The notes under the pieces are model-generated. The model made no database searches. It saw only the letters and a program-made list of their open reading frames with translations, and was not told the origin of the DNA. Below are positions 45,950 through 56,828 of a stretch of DNA of 64,000 nucleotides, one piece after another; the stretch's first letter is position 1; each line of letters begins with the position of its first letter. A program made the translations under genes and the position numbers. The stretch comes from Trichuris trichiura (Eukaryota; Nematoda; Enoplea; Trichinellida; Trichuridae), in contig JBAJFE010000023.1 of the NCBI GenBank assembly GCA_037903355.1, positions 868,001 through 932,000 on the forward strand. The letters are read 5' to 3'.

Positions 45950-46800
45950 TTAGTGTTAGCTGAAGCGGTTATGGCGATAGGTTGCGCCGTCGTAGCGTCT
46001 TCAGAGCTTAAGATATGCAGACAGCTGCTGCCCATACATGGTAATGATATGTGATAGCCATTGATGGAGCGGTGACATGAATGATATTTGGCTGCAGTCC
46101 GCGCTGCGAGTGTCTGTTAGCGTTGCTCGCAAAGTTATACGGATGAACCCAGGTACGGTTTCTTGAAAGAAGAAAATGGGAAAGTTGGCAGGCCAAACCC
46201 GTGAATCTGAAGATCTACTATGAAACTATTCAAGCCTGTTAAAAGGCATCCTGTCTTTCGAAATGGGAAAGTTAATGATATTGCCATCTTCAATCGACTT
46301 TTACAGTGGCCATCTTTTACCGCAATGCCACCAATGATATTTCCAATTGTCGTTACAGAACAACAGCAAGACGAACACGATAAGAAGATAAATTTCTGCG
46401 CGATTTGAATCGATCTTCCGTTGAGTGATACTCCACAAACGATACGCATCCATAATAGTGTGCAATTGGCATTGAGGACCAATTCCGACGAGCATCTGCG
46501 AACAGCGTACGGACGATATCAAAATGCAGCTTAATTGAAGATATAACATGATAGTCGATCGCCATAGCTTCAGCATACGAATCAACGATCCTGCCAATGC
46601 TAATACGATATTCCCAGCACAGATGTTCAAAACTGTTGGCGCGCTGAAGACGAACAAGAAAGAAATATAAAAAAGATACGAAACGAACTTATAGTCCCGT
46701 ACCAAGAAGCTGCATCTACAAAAAGCAGACATTTTACGCCAATTTCAACGTGGTCAAATTGGTGCAAATCATCAATGCGACGGCGAGAACGAATCAATGC
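45950..46800 (-). repeat. Dispersed repeat family member 3; possible receptor-like exons
   Basis: Minus-strand frames include hydrophobic stretches (IYLLIVFVLLLF, VSYLFYISFLFVFSA) and end at the same ATTGCG|GTAAAA junction as the members at 36.6 and 44.3 kb. A TATAGTCCCGTACCAAGAA string at 46,691 resembles the PLE-family tail. Either a decayed multi-TM gene family or repeat-borne sequence; I cannot decide between them. Confidence 0.35.
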
Positions 46801-48360
46801 TATAATCAATGATAGTAGTCCAACTTCGTCCTTAAAGCCTCGCTGACTTCATTCAATGTGCATTTCACTTACTTTGTTTCAATTTCTCGTTGACATTCTA
46901 TCTTTCAATAAACTGTTGAATATGATAAACACCAGTTGAGATCTCTCGTCTGAAAATTCAAAAAGCCGCAGACCGTAAAAACCGATCGTGTTGAAAACAC
47001 GTTCTTCTCCTAATCGTAACCCGTACCATCGAGTCATCATACGCACCCATTGCCCATACTTTGTTGTTACCTGCGATATGTCGACGTGAGACATCTTAAG
47101 CATTTTGCATTTAAAGGCTTCGCAAATAGTGACGCACTCGCAATAAGCATCTTGTTAAAATAATTAAAGCATTTTTCCCGAAGACGGAAATAAATTTAGC
47201 AGAAATCCAGTTATTATGTTTACTAGCTTTTTAGAATGTTTTCTCGAAATCCATTTGACCAAAAGCGATCTATGCAACGAAATACTGTTGCCGGATTGTT
47301 GAACAGCCGCAAGTAAACTCTTCCGGGATAATTCAAGACAGAAATTACGTTAGCTGACAAACGAGACTTTGCGGCATGACAAATTTCCGAACTTTTGTCG
47401 GCACAACGTTTAGAAAAAGTACTTTAATCACGAAATCAGAATTTTTGTCGACTATTGATATGGCAACGTTTTACGACAGTAAAGTGCACTCTTCGATCAT
47501 TACTATGTTTACGCCCGCTTCATTGTAAGGCGTTGTACAGACAACCAAATATTAAAACATAATTATTAATAGTGAAATATTAACTAACATTCCTTAATTC
47601 GTCTTCTCTAAACAGCAGAACTTGCAATTTTTTCTCTTTATTGATTCGCAGGTATTTGAACCTGCATTCTTACCGTAATAAGCGACGTGTAGTTGTCTGT
47701 TCAGTGGCGGAGCGTTCCTTCGGGTGCAGAACTGAACGATTAGTTCTGTAGGGAACTGTGAGACGATATTTAATTGGTGTTACACGCTTTCTGCAACACG
47801 GCGAGTACGTAAACGGTATTTGTTACTTTGCATTGCTTTCAGTTTATTCGTTTGCGCTAAACACGCGTCAGCTTAGCTTCTGCTCTTTTATTTGAGTTGT
47901 TAGTACGCGCTCCCGAAATGATTTAATTTCTTCATCACTTAAAGTTGTACTGGAAAGGAGTACGCTTCCGTCCGTTTCCTTCTCAGTACGCGGTTGAGGT
48001 TTTCTCTGTTTTTCTTTATAAAATGTATGTTAGCTTGAGTGGTCGAATCAGACGAGTTGTATTGTAATTTTTTCAATCGGAAAAAAGGTCAGGGATGTCC
48101 AATGTAATCAATACTGTTTTTTCAGGCGTGACACGGACAGTTGCTGTATATTGAAGTCGTTTATTCGTTGCGCTCCTGAGAAGATAACTGATTATTAACG
48201 ATATTGGTTTGGCGACATTGACGCCCAAATTTGTGAAGGCGGCGAGCTGTCGAAATGTTGCAAGTCGTACAATACGCAGTTGGGCAACGGGGTTACGATA
48301 TTGGAGTTTGGCTCTTGTCGTCACATGGAAGCGAAGCAGAAGTGTTTGTTTGAATGATAT
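46801..48360. other. No gene firmly recognised
   Basis: A minus-strand frame at 46,879-47,103 (KYGQWVRMMTRWYGLRL, ..LFEFSDERSQLVFIIF) looks protein-like and lies in the same orientation just upstream of the receptor-like frames, so it may be a 5' exon of that locus. The rest has no supported feature. Confidence 0.3.
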
Positions 48361-48440
48361 ACATTAACATTATTGTACGGAAAAACTACCCGTTCAGAAA
48401 TTTCTTTATTGCGAAGCGTTTGTGGATCGTCTGTCCCCTT

Positions 48441-49406
48441 CTTCAGCGCAAGTGAATGTGGCATTGGCCAAGGTGCTCTCCAAGGAAAGGTCGATCCAAA
48501 CCTTGGAGAGTTTATTGCTCCAGTTTGCAGGAGAAGAAAGATATATACATTTGCATTATTGCCACTTATGATGATATGTGAGAGACGGCGATGATTATGA
48601 TGATATGTGAGAGAAGGGAATAACGCTGAAGACCTTTCTTTTCGCACTGTGTGGGAAACTGGTGATGATTTTGATTCTGGAAGCATTGAATCCGCACAGG
48701 GGCGGGAAATTGACCCATCTGAAATCGTTGATGTTCACACTGTGGCATGGTTGAGCCTTTTCCTCATCCTCGCGGCTGGCATTCTCTTGTACTGCTACAC
48801 ATACGAAATTCATGATGCGTTGACATCATTTAGCAGCCTGGTTGGTTGCAGAAGGAGCTTCCCTCAGTCTCGAAACTGCATTTTACTAGAGTACTTACAA
48901 GAGATTGTTGAAGCCATGAATCTTCATTAAGGATCTGTAAAAAACATGCTCAGTTTCCTGAGAGATTATTATCCTGGGCTAGTACGAAGATTCATCTTGA
49001 TTGGTCTCGTCACCTGTAGTGCTAATCAGTCGTATGGAAGATACAGGTACAATACTGCGCTCTTCCCAACGCGGAAATAATGATCAGGTGCCCATAAGGA
49101 AGCAAGAATGTACTCAAACGAAGTGATTGAGCCTTCGAACGTCAGTTTAATGGAATGGGTCAAAACGCATGCCGTTAAGAACACATTTGCATTATTGCCA
49201 CTTATGAGGATATGTGAGAGACGGCGGCTACAATCACCTGTCGCCGTCTTCAGCGCGGGTAAATGTGGCATTGGCGAAGGTGCTCTCCAAGGAAAGGTTG
49301 ATCGAAACCTTGGAGAGTTTATTTCTCCAGTCTGCCGGAGAAGAAAGATATTTACATTTGGTTTATTCCCACTTATGATGATATGCGAGAGACGGCGGCT
49401 ACAATA
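48441..49406 (+). repeat. Coding-like direct repeats flanking a TM-containing frame
   Basis: Two copies, 48441-48590 and about 49248-49402, share CTTCAGCGC.., GTGCTCTCCAAGGAAAGGT and GAGAAGAAAGATAT. In the same frame both read ECGIG/KCGIG-x-GALQGKVD, NLGEFI-x-PVCRRRKI. A third partial copy of the terminal piece (ATTATTGCCACTTATGA) starts at 49181. Most differences change amino acids conservatively (Q/E, A/S, Y/F). Between them, 48607-48930 is an open frame with a strong hydrophobic segment (WLSLFLILAAGILLYC). The product is not recognised. Confidence 0.5.
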
Positions 49407-49439
49407 ACTGAACGAATGGACCCGAAGTACCAATATGTG

Positions 49440-50990
49440 AACAAGTGCAATAATTGCAATATTAACTGAAGATTTGCTGGCAACTGTTGGCCAGAAGCCT
49501 TAATGAATATTCGATTCAAGTTGATGACCATTCCTAAAGCAAATTTCTTTGCTCAAAGACTGATGTCCGCGTCAACTTGCCTACAAATCATTTTAAATGT
49601 ATAATTATGCAGTGATTTTCTGCTCTTTGCTCGGTTGCATTGAAAATGTGGCGACTGATGTGTGAGACTGTTATAACGGTTTCATAAAGTCGGACGATAT
49701 TGACGCATAGTGCACGTCAGAGTGATGAAATTTTGTCAGCATCGATGGAATAGCTGAAGAAGTTTAATTATCATATGCAAATGCGCCGCTGTTTCTCCGA
49801 TGACAGAGTAGTGACAGTTGTCAATTTCTGTTTCATAAAAATAACGAAGGTCCTTTCTCGCAAAGATACCATTCGTAGTCATTCAATTATTTGTTCAATG
49901 AATGAAATAACCGTTCATTGAGAAGTCGAAATTGCACGACGAATGAACGAGGCAATCTGCGATGGTTCATTTATGAAAAATATTGAATCATTTATTAGTT
50001 CATCGGACAAAAGTGGAATGTTTTTGTGTCACCGCCGTCTCTTTCGCTATTTGTTTTTCTAACGCAATGATCTCGCATTGACTTAACTATTGACGTTACG
50101 AAAATGAATAAAATGTTTTGTGTTAGATGCGAGTTTGCTTTCAACTTTCTGTTAAAGGCAAAGTCAGAGACGACCGCTGAACTTACGAAAATATTTGCTA
50201 CAACGTATGTTTTTCGGAAGTGCTAAATGAGCGAAAAACATTGTTACCACTTCCGTTTTCCTTCAGCGATCAATTGTTCGTAAAGGAACGTACAGTGACT
50301 ACATTTATTTCGGCAAATGTTTTAATGCTTTTGGGAATGCAAATTTTCATTCCCATAAACAACCGCGGATATGGAAACTGTACAGCGAACAGTTGTTGGT
50401 CGTCAGCTGCGGCTCTCCCTTATTCGCGCTATAAACTTTTAGTTTGGCTTTCTACCATTTTTTTCGTAAAACTGCGTTACTGTTTGTCATTATGTTATCG
50501 TTATGTTGTATGAAATTAACTGCGTTTGTTGGAATGTGACGCATCCGCATAACGCTGCTCCGAATTGAACGAACGATTAGCCTTTTTAAGTTACCGTTTT
50601 GCATTGAGATATTCGTTAATTCAGCCTTATATGCACAGTGTAAAATTTGACTACCACTGCCGTTGGCGGGAACAAAAAAAATTAACTTTGTAAACAAGTA
50701 GACAACCTTTTAAATAGTTTTAATAGTATTCATAATGCATTTATTTTGGTCTAAACATTTTTGAATGCAATTTATTCTTTTCTGAAGCAACCATTCGGCA
50801 AGAGAACCGCCCCATTACAACAACGTACTGCTGTTTGTTTTTGTAGGATTTTCAGGTTAACTGAGCTCGCGAGTGAGAAATAAATTTAATACTTAGAAAA
50901 AACCTGTAGAGCTGCGCAAATCAAAAAGCGTTTATTGCTGGCACAAACAAGCGTTTTGTTGTACTTTTCACCGCGTTTAAACAAAGGGTT
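49440..50990. other. No gene recognised
   Basis: AT-rich spacer. A plus-strand frame 50,220-50,513 and its antisense have no recognisable motif. A CAGGTTAACTGAGC motif stands at 50,854, another of the recurrent AG|GT strings. Confidence 0.35.
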
Positions 50991-50999
50991 ACAAACGTT

Positions 51000-51471
51000 T
51001 CAGCGAATGGTTCGAAAAATCAAAAAAGCTATGTCGCCTAGGAAAAAATATGCAAATGACTCATAGTCATGCGTGATGTCGACACCAAATGACCGACCAA
51101 CGATGCAATTCCACGCCGGAACATCGCACTTATCCAAAAATGTCTTGATCATCTTGGCAACATGAAAATAAAAATAAACTATTGCTTTTTGTATTCATTG
51201 TCGAAAAGACGCGGAAAAGGTAATACCTCTTCTTCGTCTTCGCCGTATTTGTCCAAGGCTTCTTTAGCTTTCAACACGATCATTTCGAGCATCTCCTCGG
51301 TCATCTCATAGTCCATCACAACCGGTTTTCTCACTTGTATACAACCTATTCGAAAGAGTATTTCTTGCTTCTCAATGGCGTTTAAGCGTGAACCAGTATG
51401 CGCCATTACGATCGAAATAATGTTCAATGCTTTTACCCTTACGCGTATAATAGCCGTCACATTAGCTTACT
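51000..51471 (-). CDS. LC8-type dynein light chain, divergent
   Basis: LC8 (DYNLL) homodimers sit on the dynein intermediate chain and act as a general dimerisation hub. Coding exons 51333-51227 and 51152-51000 join at phase 0 across a 74-bp intron (GTATTA..CCAAG). The C-terminal half is diagnostic: PAWNCIVGRSFGVDITH, then AYFFLGDIAFLIF, matching the LC8 beta-strand groove. The N-terminal half has the LC8 helix pattern MTEEMLEMIVLKAKEALDKYG. The frame is open upstream, but a strong donor (ACA|GTAAGC, last exon base 51471) and acceptor (ATACAAG|TGAGA) suggest the ATG is split A|TG. That gives 86 residues starting MRKPVV, against 89 for LC8. The alternative is an unspliced start at M51405 with an N-terminal extension. 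Confidence 0.8.
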
Positions 51472-51479
51472 GTAACTTA

Positions 51480-52212
51480 AAACTTTATTTCTCTTTAAGA
51501 CAACCGCGTTCAAAAAGAGTTTACACTCTTCAAATCACAGTAAAAACAACGTACGTTAAAGCCATACTGAAATAGCGCTACCTACGACGTGGCGAAAGTT
51601 TTGAAAAATTAACATAAGCACCGTCACTGTACTGCTTAACGTAACCGATGGAAGCTTACATTCGCAGCTACTACTAATACATTGAATCGCTGCACTTATC
51701 CCGCGCAGAAGGGAAGAACAATTCTAACGAAACGTAACATTTTCTTTGCATATTGGCTTGGCTCATCGCCATATTCTAATCGAATCTTTTCGCAAAAATT
51801 TCTAACCATTTGCTTTCCGTAAAATCTTTTCTTATGCCGCAGTTTAGCCGCACAACAGCAAGGCGTGCGAAAAATATATTTAAAAAAGAAGAATTCATCG
51901 CCTACGCAGTCATACTGTAGCAAGCAGGAGAGTAGTTACCGTAATTCAAGTTGTTTTTTATTAAATACATCTCGCAACAATCAGAAAGCAATGATGGCGG
52001 CTGCTAAGGGAAAATAAATTTAACAAATAAATTTCATATTTAAAAAATAGCCTCCCTTTCAGAAGAGAAAAAACAGTAAACGTGGAAAAAGAAGGACCAA
52101 AGCAATAGAGAGAGAGAAAGAGAGAGAGCTAATTTTTAACAAAGCTTTGCTATCCCATTCCATTTGTTTACGCTAATTGTTTTCGCCCAAACAGAATGTA
52201 CGTGTACGCTGG
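51480..52212. other. Spacer and 3' UTR of the TDP-43 gene
   Basis: Between the LC8 gene and the TDP-43 stop. A GA-rich microsatellite (AGAGAGAGAAAGAGAGAGAG) lies at about 52,109-52,128. A minus-strand frame 51,696-51,923 is unrecognised. Confidence 0.4.
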
Positions 52213-54570
52213 CTAACTTCGCCAATCGTCGTCGGATGTCCATGGTAGATTTCGCATACGCGAATTGACTACCGACGGTTCAACGTTGGCTCGAATATCC
52301 GGACATGCGGACGAAGCGGCCGACGAAGCTGTTGTAACAACATTTGGACCGCCTGTCCACCATGTACCACTGACGGTAGAATTCTGAGTCATCATCTTAG
52401 AGACCACCGACGAACTTGGAGTCAAACTGCATTGAGATATTTGATTTGCCGCCGACTGCAATGAACCAAGAAGACTGCCAAAATCGGTTGTTGGTATTTG
52501 CGAAAGCGACGGCGGTTGAGTATTCGTATTTTTGAATGCTTGATAAAGCGCAACGTGCGCGGCAGCCCAAACAGCCGGAGTTATCAATGAACCAAGATTC
52601 AATGCACCCATACCGACGGTCGCTTGATTGGTAGCGCTCATTGAATTGGATGACGAAGCCGAGTTAACCGGAGACTGCGATATTGGAGAATTCAGATCTC
52701 CCTTTGATGCGCCGCTTTTCCAATTTTCCGCTGATACGTGCGACGACGAGTAGCGAGTCAAAAGCTGAATGAACAAGTGCAATTCATAAAAACGAATCCG
52801 CTTGTTGGAGAAGGAACGCACCGGATTTCGACACTTCGCTTCCTGCTTCATCTGCTCGGCCAAAGCACCATTTTTCAAAGCGTTCTCTTTCGGGATTGCG
52901 TGACAGCATCGTATACTATTGCCATTGATGACGAAATCTTGACCGCACATACTCTGCGCCACTTCCATACTTGAAAAAGTGATAAAACCAAAACCTCGAA
53001 AAGGTTTCGGTATGAACACGTCGAGCACTTCGCCTCGACTCGAAAAGAACTCAATCAAATCTTGTTCGGTTATAGTTTCGGTCAATCGTCCTACGAACAC
53101 TTTTTGCAACGACGGATCGAAAGGATCCAACTGAGAAAAGTTTTTCAATCAATACTCGGAGGATACTTTGCTTTCGGGCAAACAACCAACCTTCGAATAG
53201 GGTATTTTCACTTCGCACCAACGACCTTCGATTAAATGCTTCTTTGCAATAACGGTCATTTGAGCTTCGTAGCTTTGAAAACGAATGAAACCGTATCCCT
53301 TCGATTTACCTGTACGCATATCACGTTTCACCTATAAAAGCTCGTCCGGCATTTATGAGGGAAAATCGAAAAATGCCGTGTTTGCTAGAGCAATCAATTG
53401 CCGAATCCCGAAAGGAAGAGCGTAACAGTTGAAATAACAATTAATGGCTTGGAAAAGTGAGCCCAAAAAAGGCACTGCTTGAAGCGGAAGGTTGAAATGA
53501 GTTCAATTATTTCAATCGGCTGACAGATGGCACGCTGTTACGTCACTTCCTTTCTCACAATGCATACAAGCCACACGCACACACCAAAAGGGAAAAAGGT
53601 TGTAGCCGCCGGCACGGATAAGAAAAGAAATTTTTAAAAACCAACTTTCGAAAGCCCATCCATCGAAGACCCACAGCGCAAGCAAACATAAAATAAAATA
53701 TCTTTGGGTGACGTAACTTAATTTTAAAAAAGAAAAAGAAAAGTGAAACTGCATTCGCTTAATGTACCTGGGCCATTACCACGTCACCATACTGCTCAAA
53801 ATAATCACGCAACTCGTCTTCACCCAACTGATACGGTATACCCAGCACAATCAAATCTGTGCACTTTCTGCGTTCAACCTTTTTCAGTTTGGACACACCG
53901 CTCGCCTCCAAAAAGTCATCCATTTTTCGTTTCGTGTTTTCTATAAGAACAACCGACCGTCAAACTGACACACACGCACACACCGAATCGTCTTTGCTCG
54001 ACCACCAAGCGAACAATGAGATCAAAGCACACGGAGACCACCACGGCATCAATACGTAAGTGGCATACCGTAATTCACTCGCACCACGACTATCATCGCT
54101 CTTTAATATGAGAGGGAAGAAAAGCAATTCGTATTTAAAGGAATTTGGATAAGTTACAGTACACCTTGCCTACTTTTTGTTTACTTTACTACCCGCTTCG
54201 TCGCTTAGGTGATCGCCAATTAATGACGCAATTGGTGGCGAGCGTCTGCCCAAAGGGCTAAACATACCTTTGGGGAAAACCGCGTAAAAAATGGTATCCT
54301 CCCCCTTGGCCGCGTCCTGGCAATAGATATGACCATTTTCGATTCTTGAATAGAACCACGTGAACAAAATAAGACTTTAACGAACGGTGCTTACCGAAGA
54401 CCGCGGAATGCGCCAGTGTCGGGATTTCGAAATTTTAAACCGCATGCGCCGGGCAGCATACCAGCCAAAGTTGTCAACAGCACCGTACCGTCGCTTTCCA
54501 AGGGAACCTCGACAACTTCGTCGTCGCCTTCCTCTTCGCAGACGCGCAGGTAGCGATCAAAGGTGTCCAT
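52213..54570 (-). CDS. TARDBP: TDP-43 orthologue (TARDBP/tdp-1)
   Basis: TDP-43 binds UG-rich RNA and controls splicing and RNA stability in the nucleus. Five exons, 54570-54395, 54344-54268, 53940-53768, 53331-53167 and 53130-52213, join in frame into 502 residues. N-terminal oligomerisation domain: SDGTVLLTTLAGMLPGACGL. The linker ENTKRKMD matches the KRK nuclear signal of vertebrate TDP-43. RRM1 has TDLIVLG (112-118) and KGYGFIRF; RRM2 has KVFVGRL and RGFGFITF. The C-terminal region keeps the conserved helix-forming segment (NLGSLITPAVWAAAHVALYQ, about residues 373-392) and a Trp motif, but is Ser/Asn/Thr-rich rather than Gly-rich. It therefore looks unlike Caenorhabditis TDP-1 and closer to insect or vertebrate layout. 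Intron 4 is only 36 bp. A 57-bp in-frame stretch (about 52,770-52,830) could be an optional intron. Confidence 0.93.
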
Positions 54571-56828
54571 AAGCGACCTGCGTAAAAATACAATAGTATA
54601 AAAAGATTAACGAAAGTATGGGCGCTTTTTTTCTCAGCCGATTTCGGTAATGGACTTTCCGCGTAAAAAGGTACTATCACTGCTTCGCGAGATTTACGGA
54701 AAATGAAACATGCTTGAAAAGAGACGCAACGACTACCATTCTAGACCAATAGCCAAAAAAGGCGAGCAACAACGCTTTGCAAATGCAACACGTCGCGACA
54801 AGTGGCCAATCTGGCCGTATGATCTGCCGGAAAAGCACGTCGCGAAACGATGAGTAATGGGAGAGATAGAACGAACGACAGAGGGCAAACTTTTACAAAA
54901 AGTGGCCAACCCCGAAATTGAATGGGTTGGTCGAACGAAATGGCCAAATAAGAAAGCAACATTATACGGATCAACATCTTGAAATTTCGAACATGGATTA
55001 ACGGGGAAAACAATCGCAAATACGTAAAAAACGTACCAGGATTTCGCTACAAAATGACTACAGTACATAAGTAAATGATCAGTAGGATGTGTTAATTACT
55101 AACTCTGATATTTTAACGCAAAGGCAGATTCTGCTCAAAATTACAAGCTGGATTGATGAAAAATAGGCTTGCAGAAAGCCTTGCCAAGCTATTTTCTGTC
55201 GACAAGGTTTCTATCCCAAGCCCAAATACAGTATCCCCAAGTTTCGTATTTCAATGTTTAATTTGTTTCTGGCCTTGGAAAAACAGTTTAAAAGAGTTAG
55301 CTAACGCGTTTGAAACGAAAATTTAATAGAGCAATGCGACTTAGAGAGAAATTTGCAAAATCAAACTGCAAACTGCTCTCAAGGCTTTGGAAGCAAAAGA
55401 AAAAGGTTTGAAGCATCTTTGCAGTTAGCTTACAAGACCGGGAATATGCCGGTAGACTTACTCGAATGAACAGCTGTCAGTAGGCAACAACAACAACGCA
55501 ATACGGACGTAAACAATGAAATCCAACGTACGACCTTTTAATCCAAACAATCCGATACTTGACGCGCGAAGGCTGGCCAATAGAAGCGACGCACGTTAAT
55601 GGCACGTAGAAGGAAGTTGACTACACAAACTGCTTGCAATATAAATTATTAAGGCTACATAAGAAACGTCAGTTGCGTTAATGACGAACAAGTTAGTTGA
55701 GCAACTATAGCGCCGCTTTTATCCTAAATTACGCTTTTAATGAATTTTTTAACTGGCTATTCGTAAAGAGTGAAATTGCGAGCTGCTTAGCCGTTTTGTA
55801 CGCACAGTTTAGCGCGTACGCAATTACACAACGACGTTTTAGCCAATTTTTCAAAATTCCGAAATTTCTGAATTACCGCAAAGTTTAATGTAATATTTGA
55901 GCTTGCAAAACGTCGGCAAAGCAAAAGGAAATACATTTCGCGACGAAGTTTCTTGCTCCGAGCGCTTTTGGTACCTGATTATCATTTAGGCAAACAACTG
56001 GCGATTGCGGTTCTTTTTTCAATGGCGGCTTGCAAATTGGCGCAACCAAGTTACCAAAAAATTTATTGACGGCCGTTTGCGCAGTTTGGAAAAAACGTTG
56101 TCGCTTATTAAGCATCGCAAAGGATTGTTAAAATTTCGAACAGCAAACCTAGCAGCCTAACGGGCTTTGAAAACAAGTGGGAAATTTAACGCTTAAAATA
56201 CAGTACGTATTACTTTTTAATAATTTTAGGTTTAGAAGCGTTCGCCGCGCCTAGTAATGCCATCATCCCGTGAAGATCGGGCCTTCCGCAAAGCTTGCCT
56301 GCTAAGTAAAAAAGTTAAAAATTGCGTCACGTTTACTCGTGGAAAGCTTTTGCTTGCGCGAATGTCAAAATACTGAGCAAATAGCTTATTCGAAGTAATT
56401 TATGCTAAACATGTGGCTATAATACAAATGCTAAAGCAAAAACTAGATTTAATTACTTTTCAAAAGCTTGTTCTCATTGTTCCCTTGTAGCTGGAAAGTT
56501 GTCTTCGCTTTAAAGCTTGTCTAAGTTGTATTGTAACTTGAAAATCTTTAATTATCTTATGGTAGAAAAGGTGTGCATTATTGTTCATTTCGCTTCGAAT
56601 GCTTGGCAGTGAAGGCGACGCGGTTGGCTTGAAGCGAACATTCGCCCAGACTGATTGATCATACGGTAAATTTGAGCCGAATTTACTTGCATTCGTAAAC
56701 ATCCGTTGAACGGTAGTAAGGGTGGATTATATCTTTTGCAAATTATTGGATGTTTTGTCATTTTTGACGATAGGTTCGTCGCATGGTCTGTTGTTTAAGG
56801 TGCTTAGTGCAATATTGGATTAGCAGTA
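54571..56828. other. Divergent intergenic region between TDP-43 and CDC37
   Basis: About 2.2 kb between two genes pointing away from each other, so it should contain both promoters. An acceptor-like TTTTTACGCAG ends seven bases before the TDP-43 ATG, and TTAGCAG ends two bases before the CDC37 ATG. Both fit spliced-leader addition. A minus-strand frame at 55,885-56,115 (76 codons, basic) is unrecognised. GCGAACATTCGC near 56,636 is a single GAAnnTTC heat-shock-element-like unit, which may be chance. Confidence 0.4.

Noticed and set aside
48441..49406. LTR retrotransposon suggested by direct repeats flanking about 660 bp
   Set aside because: The repeats do not begin TG and end CA as a unit, there is no primer-binding site or gag/pol sequence, and the repeats themselves look coding.
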